This document shows positions 1 through 6,722 of a stretch of 7,853 nt of DNA, piece by piece (positions within the stretch are counted from its first letter, which is position 1; the number at the start of each line of letters is the position of its first letter). The stretch comes from Tannerella sp. GTDB lineage: Bacteria > Bacteroidota > Bacteroidia > Bacteroidales > Tannerellaceae. The stretch covers positions 1 through 7,853 of the forward strand of contig JAITPL010000111.1 of NCBI GenBank assembly GCA_031289445.1, read 5' to 3'. The notes under the pieces are model-generated. The model made no database searches, was not told the DNA's origin, and saw nothing but the letters and a program-made list of their open reading frames with translations. The position numbers and the translations under genes are program-made.

Positions 1-467
1 TAGGACTTGTCGGTAGCGTAGCCGCAACTCTGCAAACCGTAAGCCCAGCCTTTGTAGTCGTAGATGTCGAGACGAAACAGCGAGACGTAATATTTGCGAT
101 TGGCGAGGAAGAGAGAGTGGTCGCGGTAGGAATCTTCGGCCGACTTGTAGGCCCGGAAACATTCGTTCTTGGCGTCGTCGTCGTGGTAGATGCGTTTGCC
201 GCGCCATTCTTCCTTGCATTTGATGCCGAAATGATTGTTTGCCTGAGTAGCCAATCGACTGTTGCCCGCACCCGATTCGAGCAATCCCTGTGCCAGCGTG
301 ATACTTGCAGGTATTTTGTATTCCTGTTGCTGTTGAATAGCCAGCGCCTTATATTTCTTTATGTACTCTTCAAACTGCGGCATACGTGTAGCTTGCTGCC
401 CCGTTATTGTCAGGGAGCATACTGCAAGGATAAGAGATGTAAAAAATATACGCATATATAGTTGCAT
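1..467 (-). CDS. Secreted glucosaminidase-domain peptidoglycan hydrolase (5' part, runs off left edge)
   Basis: The reverse strand is open from ATG at 467 to the window edge, giving 155 whole codons. The product starts with a hydrophobic signal peptide (residues about 5-22), so it is exported; a Cys at 17 sits in LAVC, a poor lipobox, so I favour a soluble or periplasmic protein over a lipoprotein. Residues about 32-155 match the glucosaminidase (GH73/FlgJ-type) fold: ASITLAQGLLESGAG carries the expected catalytic Glu (E64), followed by NNHFGIKC, FRAYKSAEDSYRDHSLFL and GWAYGLQSCGYATD. Such enzymes cleave the glycan backbone of peptidoglycan during growth or division. Family members in Bacteroidales often carry LysM repeats at the C terminus, which here would lie outside the window. 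ATG at 455 is an alternative start, but 467 sits 36 nt behind a consensus promoter. It is divergent from cdd. The family call is firm; the cellular role is inferred. Confidence 0.88.
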   Translation of the reverse strand, partial: MQLYMRIFFTSLILAVCSLTITGQQATRMPQFEEYIKKYKALAIQQQQEYKIPASITLAQGLLESGAGNSRLATQANNHFGIKCKEEWRGKRIYHDDDAKNECFRAYKSAEDSYRDHSLFLANRKYYVSLFRLDIYDYKGWAYGLQSCGYATDKS

Positions 468-503
468 AGTCGATTCTCTTGAAATTTGATTAAAAAACGG
501 CGG

Positions 504-535
504 CAAAGGTACAAAAATTAATTGTAAATCACAAA
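504..535 (-). promoter_or_regulatory. Bacteroidetes-type promoter for the glucosaminidase gene
   Basis: Read on the minus strand, TTTG (535-532) is followed after exactly 20 nt by TACCTTTG (511-504). This fits the known Bacteroidetes housekeeping sigma consensus, TTTG about 20 nt ahead of TAnnTTTG, with no mismatch. Transcription would begin a few bases beyond 504, leaving a leader of roughly 30 nt before the ATG at 467. Confidence 0.75.
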
Positions 536-562
536 TTATAGAACGATGAAGAAAAAAATGAT

Positions 563-570
563 TACTTTTG
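563..570 (+). promoter_or_regulatory. Probable -7 element of the cdd promoter
   Basis: TACTTTTG matches the Bacteroidetes TAnnTTTG -7 element and lies 27 nt before the cdd ATG at 598, giving a short leader. No good TTTG is seen at the expected -33 position (about 538-543 reads tatagaa), so this promoter is weaker on paper than the divergent one. Confidence 0.45.
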
Positions 571-597
571 TAATTCAATCAATAGACATTGCTAAAG

Positions 598-1059
598 ATG
601 GAAGAAGTACGAATTGAAATATTTTTGAAAACGGTGTTGACATCGGAGTTGGACGTTGACGACCGCCTTTTGCGAGAGGCGGCTCTGAGTGCTGCCGGAC
701 GCGCTTATGCGCCTTACTCGAAGTTCAGGGTAGGGGCTGCTGTACGCTTGCAGGACGGTAGGATAGTGGAAGGTTGCAATCAGGAGAATGTAGCCTATCC
801 ATCGGGCTTGTGCGCCGAGAGAGTAGCCTTGTTTGCCGCAGGAGCGTCGTATCCCGACATTCCGCCTGTAACCCTTGCACTTGCGGCCATATATGCCGAC
901 GAGGTCTGCGAAACCATCTCGCCATGCGGCTCATGCCGTCAGGTACTGATAGAAACAGAGCGTCGCTACGGCCAAACCCTCCGCATCCTGATGTGCGGCC
1001 GCAATCAAACCCTTATCTCACCCTCCGCCAAAGAACTTCTGCCGATAGCCTACTCTTGA
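598..1059 (+). CDS. cdd: Cytidine deaminase
   Basis: This 153-residue protein is a full-length homotetrameric-type cytidine deaminase, which converts cytidine and deoxycytidine to uridine and deoxyuridine in cytoplasmic pyrimidine salvage. The zinc site is complete: GLCAERVALF supplies Cys72 and the catalytic Glu74, and SPCGSCRQVL supplies Cys110 and Cys113. The substrate-binding stretch NQENVAYPSG (from residue 61) and the N-terminal YAPYSKFRVGAAV are also typical. I chose ATG 598; an in-frame TTG at 589 would add three residues, but it is a rarer start and not needed. No clear Shine-Dalgarno is visible, as is usual in this phylum. The gene points toward ispF, and its last 10 bp overlap the end of ispF on the other strand, so there is no room for a separate terminator. 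Confidence 0.96.
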   Translation: MEEVRIEIFLKTVLTSELDVDDRLLREAALSAAGRAYAPYSKFRVGAAVRLQDGRIVEGCNQENVAYPSGLCAERVALFAAGASYPDIPPVTLALAAIYADEVCETISPCGSCRQVLIETERRYGQTLRILMCGRNQTLISPSAKELLPIAYS

Positions 1060-1538
1060 CTTTTGGGAAGCTGTTCTATCAGCGCTACCGAATATGCGGC
1101 AATGCCTTCCTTGCGACCTGTGAAGCCGATACTCTCGGTAGTGGTGGCTTTGATTGATATATCGCCGACAGGGATGTTCATCGCGTCGGCAAGGGTCTGT
1201 TGCATATCAGGGATATGGGGATTGAGGCGGGGTTGTTCGGCTACTATCGTCGAATCGATATTACATATAGAATAGCCTGCGGAACGCAAGAGGCTTACTG
1301 TTTTGCGGAGCAGTATCTTACTGTCGATATTTTTGTATTCCGAAGATGTGTCGGGGAAATGGTGGCCTATGTCGCGCATGTTGGCAGCTCCGAGCAGGGC
1401 GTCGCAGATGGCATGTATCAGGACGTCGGCGTCGCTGTGGCCAAGCAGGCCATGGGTGTGCGGAACGAGGACGCCGCCGAGCCAAAGTTCGCGGTCGGCA
1501 ACCAAAACATGCACGTCATATCCGAATCCTATACGCAT
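1050..1538 (-). CDS. ispF: 2-C-methyl-D-erythritol 2,4-cyclodiphosphate synthase
   Basis: IspF cyclises 4-diphosphocytidyl-methylerythritol 2-phosphate to methylerythritol 2,4-cyclodiphosphate with release of CMP, in the cytoplasmic MEP pathway for isoprenoid precursors. The 162-residue product has the usual length. MRIGFGYDVH gives the zinc ligands Asp8 and His10; GHSDADVLIHAICDALLGAA gives the third, His42; DIGHHFPD and the family signature KATTTESIGFTGRKEGIA (about residues 130-147) follow. ATG 1538 is preferred over the in-frame TTG at 1547 because family members begin at MRIGxGxDxH. It starts 14 nt after the porV stop and is on the same strand, so it is probably co-transcribed with the T9SS genes upstream. 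Its end overlaps cdd by 10 bp. Identification is firm; co-transcription is inferred from spacing. Confidence 0.97.
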   Translation of the reverse strand: MRIGFGYDVHVLVADRELWLGGVLVPHTHGLLGHSDADVLIHAICDALLGAANMRDIGHHFPDTSSEYKNIDSKILLRKTVSLLRSAGYSICNIDSTIVAEQPRLNPHIPDMQQTLADAMNIPVGDISIKATTTESIGFTGRKEGIAAYSVALIEQLPKSQE

Positions 1539-1552
1539 AGCCGTCAAAGAAA

Positions 1553-2728
1553 TTACTCGAAGAGATTTTTCAGTCCGTCCATATCGAAAGATAGCGTGAA
1601 ACGAAAGGTCTGGTCGAGCGGGTTACTCTGGACGGTGCTGATAAGATAGGCGGCGTCGAGTTGTAAGACATTCATCCTGATGCCTGCGCCGACCGAGAAA
1701 TACTGCCGATTACCCTTCATCTGGTTTTCGTAGAAATAACCGCCGCGCACGAAAAACTGACTTAGATAGTTATATTCGGCTGCTACCGAGATATTTATCT
1801 CTTTCAGTTCTTCATTGAAACCGCCGGGTGCATCGCTGAACGATTTTATCATACCTTTGACGAAACTCATCTCGTTATAATTGTCCTTGCGTTTTTGGAA
1901 TGCGTCGTCATTTTCGTTCTCTCTGCGGATAGGTTCTGTCGGCACGAGATACTTGTTGGCGTCGAAATAGATACCAAGCTGATTGTATTCGTCAAGCGGC
2001 ATCAACAGACCTGTGCCTATACGCAGGTTGGTAGGAATAAACTGGTTGGTACCGCCTTCGTCGTACGACACCTTTGCGCCCATGTTAGATACATTGAAGC
2101 CTCCGCTCCACAGGCACTCGCTGTTGCCTATCGCGAGATACTTCTCGCCGTATCCGCTGAGGTCGGCGGCGAACGAGTTACCCGGCGTCAGCTCGTAATC
2201 GACGCCCGCGCCCATATCCGAGCGTATATAACGCATGGCGACGCCAAGCGAGAAGCCTTCATTCAGCTTGATGCTGTAACTCATATCCACAGCCATCTCG
2301 TAGGGATTGATATTCTGGTAAACATCGCCTCCGTAAGTAGTGAGCGGCACTTCGCCAAGCGAGAAATAACGCAGCGAGGCGCCGATAGCGTGCTGGTCGT
2401 ACTGACCGAGCTTGTAATATCCAGACAGATATGCCAGCGCCACATCGCCTACAATCTTGCGCATCCAGGGGGTATATGACAGCCCGACCCCCGCCTTGCT
2501 CTCCATAAAAGCATATTTGGAGGGATTCCAGAACTGCGAGGATATGTCGGGAAGAGTTGAGGCGCCGTTGTCGCCCATACCGCCGCCTCGCGCATCGGGA
2601 GCAATCGACAAGGAAGGAACAGCCGTATTGATAGGACTGAACATGTTTTTTGTGTCATCATCCTGCGCATTCATTACCATTGCTAAACCTAAGCCTGTAA
2701 TAATTATTATTAACCTAAAAAATCTCAT
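1553..2728 (-). CDS. porV: Type IX secretion system outer-membrane protein PorV (LptO)
   Basis: PorV is a FadL-like outer-membrane beta-barrel of the T9SS. In the studied systems it collects cargo from the SprA translocon by binding its C-terminal signal domain, delivers it to the PorU sortase, and anchors PorU at the surface. The 391-residue product has an N-terminal signal peptide (hydrophobic residues about 5-20, then NAQ), followed by the family's hallmark region PDARGGGMGDNGAST, DISSQFWNPSKYAF and GVGLSYTPWMRKIVGDVALAYLSGYY (about residues 44-105). The rest is a string of amphipathic strands rich in aromatic residues and Gly, ending in RFTLSFDMDGLKNLFE. The neighbours support the call: porU lies 50 bp upstream on the same strand and ispF 14 bp downstream. 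No separate promoter is evident in the 50-bp gap, which carries an A/T run next to the start codon. Confidence 0.96.
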   Translation of the reverse strand: MRFFRLIIIITGLGLAMVMNAQDDDTKNMFSPINTAVPSLSIAPDARGGGMGDNGASTLPDISSQFWNPSKYAFMESKAGVGLSYTPWMRKIVGDVALAYLSGYYKLGQYDQHAIGASLRYFSLGEVPLTTYGGDVYQNINPYEMAVDMSYSIKLNEGFSLGVAMRYIRSDMGAGVDYELTPGNSFAADLSGYGEKYLAIGNSECLWSGGFNVSNMGAKVSYDEGGTNQFIPTNLRIGTGLLMPLDEYNQLGIYFDANKYLVPTEPIRRENENDDAFQKRKDNYNEMSFVKGMIKSFSDAPGGFNEELKEINISVAAEYNYLSQFFVRGGYFYENQMKGNRQYFSVGAGIRMNVLQLDAAYLISTVQSNPLDQTFRFTLSFDMDGLKNLFE

Positions 2729-2778
2729 GTCTTAAAAAAAAATTTTGTTTGTACTGAATAAACTGTGATTAGGCCTCT

Positions 2779-5700
2779 TTATTGTGCCATGACGATTATT
2801 TTATTTGATTTTGACACTTCGGTTGTCTTGCCTGTGCGAACTGTGGCGCGATAGACATAGACGCCCGGTCGCAGCCTTGCACCGGCGCCGTTAGTCAGAT
2901 TCCACTTGACAGTGTATGAATCGAACATCTCCGAAGAGCCTGTTTCGGTATGCTTCCATTGCAGGCGTCCGCTCAAATCCATCACCTCAATCTCAACCGT
3001 AATCAACGATTCGGGCATGTCGTGAGTAATCATGAATGTAGCGTAATCGACGGCGGGCGAGGGGCCGGCGGTGAGATTGAGTATGTCGGCGCGATAGTTG
3101 TCTTTGACTACAAAATTGAAGGCCTGCGTGCTGGAATTGTTGAGAATGTCCCATATCTTGAATTCCGCTTTGTACTTGCCTGCTTCGAGTTGCGGTACAG
3201 GGAAGCGCACTATCCCTTCGCCGCTGTTGCCTGCGAGGTAGGTCTCGTAGTAACTGTTAAGCGAGTATATCATGTTGGGATTGTCGTTGATGGTGAGGGT
3301 GATGTCGTGGCCAATGCTGCTGCCGCCTGTGTTGACGCCGCTCTCGTCCCATACGACGGCTGCGAAGACAGGCGTAGGATTGACCTCGCCGCCATCTGTG
3401 AAGTCGGTAGTATTAAGGTATATCGCGCGAATTTCGGGGCCGTCGGCGTCGCTTATTTCCGTGTCGGCAGTGCCTCCCACGGTGAAGTTTTTGTATGCTC
3501 CGTTGGCTTCTATTCCGTTGGTTTCGTCCACCGCATAGAGGCTGATTTTGCCTTTTTCGTTTGAGTAGGAAATGTCTTTAGGGAGCATGAAAGTGAAGTC
3601 GAAGCGGCCGTTTTGAACCGTTGCGTTGCCCATATAAATAACGTTCGGATAGTCGGTATATGAAAACTCGCCGATATTGGCATTGTTAAGCGTTTGGATG
3701 GTGCTCTGACTGTCGAAGACGGTCGTCGAGAGCAGGCCGTTGAAATCGTCTATGCGACCGCCCTCGTGCCGGCTCACCTGTCCGCTGACGGTTATCTTTT
3801 CGAGCGCCCTGAAATTGGCGGGCGTCTCGCTTACAGCTTGTCCGTTTATCTCCGTTATCTCCATCGCGAAATCGTCGGGATAGGCCAGACGCATGGCGGG
3901 GTCGCCTATCAGCACGAATGTCATGATTTGCTCGACCTTGTAGTCGTTCTTGGCGTTCATCATCGCCTCGCCGAGCGTCTTGTGCCTGCCGTCTTCGTTT
4001 TTCTCCAGTAATTCGCGTATGAAGAGTTTGTGTATTACCGCGTTAGGGTCGCTGTAGGCAACGCGCGAAGTGGTATAGAGCGCTATGCCGCCGCTTTTGG
4101 GGTTGAGAAAGACATCTTCGCCTGCCGAGTTGGTAGGCGCGTCAAAGCAGGTGAAATCGCATGACGAGGTTATCCACAGAGGCAGGTTGCGATAGGTGAA
4201 ATTATTTATGTCGCTCTGGGTCATGACTTTTTCTTCGGCCCAGGAGACCGCGTCGCTGTGGCCTACATAGTTGAGTATGAGCAGTCCTTCCTTGAGTTCC
4301 TTTTGCAGACCGGTGCGTATGCTGGGATAGGTCGGTTTGCCGCCTGTATAGCTGATTTTGTGGGCGTCGAAATAGAGTTTTTTCGACAGAAATTCGGGGT
4401 GATGATTTTCTACATATCGAGCCAGAGAATCAATATCGCGCATGTGTATGCGGGCGTCGCTGTCGTTATTGTTACCGTCGTCCGCTACGAAGCCGAGTTT
4501 GTTTTTCCATGCTCCGGAGCGCGAACTCTCGATGTAACCGATGACTTTGTCCACTGCGTTCCTTGCCTGCGCGAGGGTGTTGACCGGAAAGCGTCCCACG
4601 CCGATGCGCATTGTGGCGCTGACAGGATTTGCGCCTTCATCATCCAGAAAAGCAAAATAGTCGTCGGATGTATAGGAGTTTTCGGCGATTGATTCATGCG
4701 ATTGATAGGTCGGCAGATAGTTGTCGGAGGAGTTTTTCCAGACGTCCGACAGTTTGCGGTTGTCCCATCGTCCGTCTCCCATAAGCAGCAAATGTTTCGG
4801 AGCGTTTGTACCGTCGCCGTCCGCGGCCTTGCTTCTGTCATAAAACATTTTCATAAAGCGGCGTATGGCGGTTGCTTCCTGCCCTCCGCTCGAAAATTCG
4901 TTATATACCTTTTCAGGCGTTACTATGGCGACTTTCAGGTTGTCGCGCAGGCGATGCACCTGTGCCAGCCGCTCTGCCTCGGCAACGAAAGCTTCGGGCG
5001 TCAGTATTATCATGTCCTGCTGCTCCATTCCGTGCAGGTTTTGCGGCTCGATGACGCCTATGGTTTCGGGCGTCGGCAGTTTTTGTGATTTATCGACGAC
5101 GGCAAACTCCCGCAATGCTTGAGCCGGTATCGTGAAAGTGGCTTCCGTGCCGCTCAGTGTCGTCTCTACCAACTTTATATCTTCGTCGGTAACGTCGAAC
5201 ACCAGCAAATCGGCACTGGCGTTTTTGATTACGAATTTTGCGGCGGCGTTTTCGGACTGTATGCTGCGGAAGAATGTGCAGGCGCCGTAGGGTTGCAGTA
5301 CGCGCTTCATCTGCAGGCGTATGTAATCGAGGTTGGCGGTCTGACCGCTCATATCGAAAGATATATAGACGTCGGTCTTTTCGGATTTGGCGCCGGTCCA
5401 TTTGACTGCGGGCTGCACGCTTGTGGCCGCCGTATAAATGTTTGTGTTTTGATATAATTTGCCCGAAGCCGTAACCTCGCTGTCGAAAACGTTCATCGTT
5501 ACCGTCCCTGTCCCCGATTTTATCTTGGCTACAAAACGGAAGTCAATCAATCCGTCGTCGGCCGTGACGCCGGGAATATTGAAAGTGAACGACTGTGTAC
5601 CGCCGGCGTCAAAACTCTCGCCGAAGAGTTCGCGACCGGAGTTGGGGCGTCCGGGATTGGTCAAGGACACTTTATCCATCTCATGCAGCATGTAATCGTC

Positions 5701-6189
5701 GTAAGTGTCGATGGTTTGTACGCCGCCGGCCGAATTGTCTCCTGTCGCCGTTGCAACTTCCTTGGCGTCGGTCGCGTCGGTTACGAAGTAGTATCCTTTG
5801 GTGGCGTAGGCATTGTTTTCGTGCGTGAAAGTCTTGTCGATGCCGTTGTATGTCCATTTCACCGTTCCCTTGCCGTAGAACAGCAGATAGTCGGTGCCTC
5901 GCCAGACAGGTACGGCAGGGACGTCATCCACATATCCTCCGTTTGAGAAGGCTTCGTCTAAGGGCCAGCCTCCGTAACCGTGGACAGATACTTTTTCGGG
6001 GTTTGCGAAGCCCATCTTTTTCAGGTCGGAGTATGTGAGTTTGTAAAATCCTGATTCCGAGATGCTTATCTTCACCCAACGACCTTCAGCCAGCGCCGAT
6101 TTAGGGGCGTAGGCAGAGGCGTCAGTCGCATTAACAGCGGCGACCGACGTCATCAACAAAGCCAGTAATAAAAAAATCAATCGTAGCAT
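2779..6189 (-). CDS. porU: Type IX secretion system C-terminal signal peptidase / sortase PorU
   Basis: PorU is the surface cysteine peptidase that removes the C-terminal signal of T9SS cargo and joins the new end to anionic lipopolysaccharide. The 1136-residue product is of usual size. It has a signal peptide (1 to about 21, ending VNA), then LAEGRWVKISISESGFYKLT typical of the PorU N terminus (34-53), a beta-rich N-terminal part, and a peptidase C25 (gingipain-like) domain at about 391-770. Catalytic residues are visible: His644 in NYVGHSDAVSW and Cys677 in ITSSCDFTCF; GDGRWDNR (471-478) and VLIGDPAMRL (759-768) are further C25 hallmarks. A beta-sandwich region (about 775-1030) precedes a T9SS-type C-terminal domain (about 1041-1136: AGPSPAVDYATF, RPGVYVYRATV, final KIIVMAQ). 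In the known PorU this domain is retained rather than cleaved. It is the first gene of the porU-porV-ispF unit. I found no convincing TTTG/TAnnTTTG promoter close to the start. Confidence 0.96.
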   Translation of the reverse strand: MLRLIFLLLALLMTSVAAVNATDASAYAPKSALAEGRWVKISISESGFYKLTYSDLKKMGFANPEKVSVHGYGGWPLDEAFSNGGYVDDVPAVPVWRGTDYLLFYGKGTVKWTYNGIDKTFTHENNAYATKGYYFVTDATDAKEVATATGDNSAGGVQTIDTYDDYMLHEMDKVSLTNPGRPNSGRELFGESFDAGGTQSFTFNIPGVTADDGLIDFRFVAKIKSGTGTVTMNVFDSEVTASGKLYQNTNIYTAATSVQPAVKWTGAKSEKTDVYISFDMSGQTANLDYIRLQMKRVLQPYGACTFFRSIQSENAAAKFVIKNASADLLVFDVTDEDIKLVETTLSGTEATFTIPAQALREFAVVDKSQKLPTPETIGVIEPQNLHGMEQQDMIILTPEAFVAEAERLAQVHRLRDNLKVAIVTPEKVYNEFSSGGQEATAIRRFMKMFYDRSKAADGDGTNAPKHLLLMGDGRWDNRKLSDVWKNSSDNYLPTYQSHESIAENSYTSDDYFAFLDDEGANPVSATMRIGVGRFPVNTLAQARNAVDKVIGYIESSRSGAWKNKLGFVADDGNNNDSDARIHMRDIDSLARYVENHHPEFLSKKLYFDAHKISYTGGKPTYPSIRTGLQKELKEGLLILNYVGHSDAVSWAEEKVMTQSDINNFTYRNLPLWITSSCDFTCFDAPTNSAGEDVFLNPKSGGIALYTTSRVAYSDPNAVIHKLFIRELLEKNEDGRHKTLGEAMMNAKNDYKVEQIMTFVLIGDPAMRLAYPDDFAMEITEINGQAVSETPANFRALEKITVSGQVSRHEGGRIDDFNGLLSTTVFDSQSTIQTLNNANIGEFSYTDYPNVIYMGNATVQNGRFDFTFMLPKDISYSNEKGKISLYAVDETNGIEANGAYKNFTVGGTADTEISDADGPEIRAIYLNTTDFTDGGEVNPTPVFAAVVWDESGVNTGGSSIGHDITLTINDNPNMIYSLNSYYETYLAGNSGEGIVRFPVPQLEAGKYKAEFKIWDILNNSSTQAFNFVVKDNYRADILNLTAGPSPAVDYATFMITHDMPESLITVEIEVMDLSGRLQWKHTETGSSEMFDSYTVKWNLTNGAGARLRPGVYVYRATVRTGKTTEVSKSNKIIVMAQ

Positions 6190-6272
6190 GCGTTCTTAAA
6201 ATCACTTGTTATAATGATAATAACGCATTTTCAATCTATTTATTGTAAACGCTTCAATATTCTTACAATGCG

Positions 6273-6300
6273 AAGTTAGAAGGTAAAAGTTAGAAGGTAG
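6273..6300. repeat. Tandem 14-bp repeat, two full copies
   Basis: AAGTTAGAAGGTAA (6273-6286) is followed directly by AAGTTAGAAGGTAG (6287-6300), which differs only in the last base. A shortened third unit, AAAGTAG, follows at 6301-6307, and a related stretch, AAGGTAGAAATTAGAAA, lies at about 6336-6352 beyond the GC hairpin. It is purine-rich on the plus strand and non-coding. Such tracts can change copy number by slippage. Confidence 0.8.
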
Positions 6301-6307
6301 AAAGTAG

Positions 6308-6328
6308 GGGCGACTCTTGCGGTTGCCC
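6308..6328. repeat. REP-like GC hairpin
   Basis: GGGCGAC (6308-6314) and GTTGCCC (6322-6328) form a 7-bp stem (one G-T wobble) around a 7-nt loop, in otherwise AT-rich DNA. It is embedded between the tandem AAGTTAGAAGGTA-type repeats, and no run of T follows on either strand, so an intrinsic terminator is unlikely. A dispersed palindromic (REP-like) element is more likely; this is inference, since only one copy is in view. Confidence 0.5.
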
Positions 6329-6390
6329 AAATTATAAGGTAGAAATTAGAAACTCAGACCTCCTGACCTTATTCAATCGCCTATTTTATG

Positions 6391-6464
6391 TTATACAATA
6401 TGCTAATAATCAATACTTACATGAAATATCATCATATTATACTTATTGTACTTTATACAATAAG
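6391..6464. repeat. AT-rich palindrome and TACAATA direct/inverted boxes
   Basis: A 9-bp inverted repeat, CTTATTGTA (6442-6450) and TACAATAAG (6456-6464), surrounds a 5-nt centre. The right arm overlaps TTATACAATA (6453-6462), which is repeated exactly at 6391-6400. The same 7-mer occurs inverted again at 6241-6247, nearer porU. It could be an operator for a dimeric regulator or a hairpin; base composition makes chance similarity possible. Confidence 0.4.
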
Positions 6465-6595
6465 GCTCTCAGAGAATATTTCCATAAATTACAGATTATC
6501 AGCAATAAATACTTTACCGAGTCAGGAGTTTCGAGAGCGTAAATTTTGTTTTTACTTTGCGATTCGTCTATCTGACTACAATTGAAGTGACTGGC

Positions 6596-6628
6596 AGACA
6601 TTCCAAGTCTTCAAGACTTGGAATGTCT
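6596..6628. repeat. Perfect 33-bp palindrome (16-bp arms, single central base)
   Basis: AGACATTCCAAGTCTT (6596-6611) and AAGACTTGGAATGTCT (6613-6628) are exact reverse complements around one C at 6612. As RNA this would be a very stable hairpin. No T-run follows on either strand, so it does not look like a classical terminator. It sits 7 bp from the point where similarity to the permease tail ends, which suggests a small palindromic repeat element or an old transcription terminator of the lost permease gene. Confidence 0.85.
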
Positions 6629-6635
6629 TCTATGA

Positions 6636-6671
6636 AACGCCGTAATCGGATCGAGCGTAGCCGCTTTTTGG
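6636..6671 (-). pseudogene. Frameshifted fossil of an ABC permease C-terminal tail
   Basis: On the minus strand these bases, with one missing base restored at about 6663/6664, read KKAATLDPITAF, close to KKAAALDPITAL at the end of the intact permease at 7350-7853. At nucleotide level 6636-6671 aligns with 7363-7399 at 31 of 37 columns, with five substitutions and one 1-bp gap. Further upstream (6672-6680) GFT can be matched loosely to GWYPA. The body of the gene and the last residues and stop are missing, so this is a non-functional remnant of a MacB/FtsX-family permease. It probably arose by local duplication followed by deletion. Confidence 0.7.
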
Positions 6672-6722
6672 TGAAACCGCAATCCGCCTGCTGCTTTCCG
6701 TTATCGACAGCAAAAGCATGGT

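Larger units (their letters stand above)
6190..6722. other. 533-bp non-coding, AT-rich, repeat-bearing stretch upstream of porU
   Basis: No credible gene lies here. The only open frames are short, AT-driven and unlike known proteins. The stretch presumably contains the porU promoter, although I cannot place it. It holds, in order, tandem 14-bp repeats, a GC hairpin, an AT-rich palindrome with TACAATA boxes, a perfect 33-bp palindrome and a permease fossil, all listed separately. Confidence 0.8.

Noticed and set aside
117..461. 114-codon open frame on the plus strand
   Set aside because: Antisense to the glucosaminidase gene, which has a catalytic motif, signal peptide and consensus promoter.
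1895..2479. 194-codon open frame on the plus strand
   Set aside because: Antisense to porV, which is unmistakable on the other strand; no domain or signal is visible.
2710..2760. Promoter or terminator in the porU-porV gap
   Set aside because: There is an A/T run but no TAnnTTTG element and no GC stem ahead of it; it more likely gives an unstructured A/T-rich leader at the porV start.
2950..3564. 204-codon open frame on the plus strand
   Set aside because: It lies wholly antisense to the C-terminal half of porU and resembles no known family; it is a by-product of the codon use of porU.
6388..6585. 65-codon open frame on the plus strand
   Set aside because: AT-rich composition alone explains it; its start has no ribosome site or promoter and the product looks random (rich in Ile, Asn, Tyr).
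6190..6600. Housekeeping promoter for porU
   Set aside because: Both strands were scanned for TAnnTTTG; only off-by-one variants such as TAGATTG (6238-6232) were found, without a correctly spaced TTTG, so no position is claimed.
6596..6628. Intrinsic terminator
   Set aside because: The stem is strong but no T-run follows it on either strand, so I list it as a palindrome rather than a terminator.
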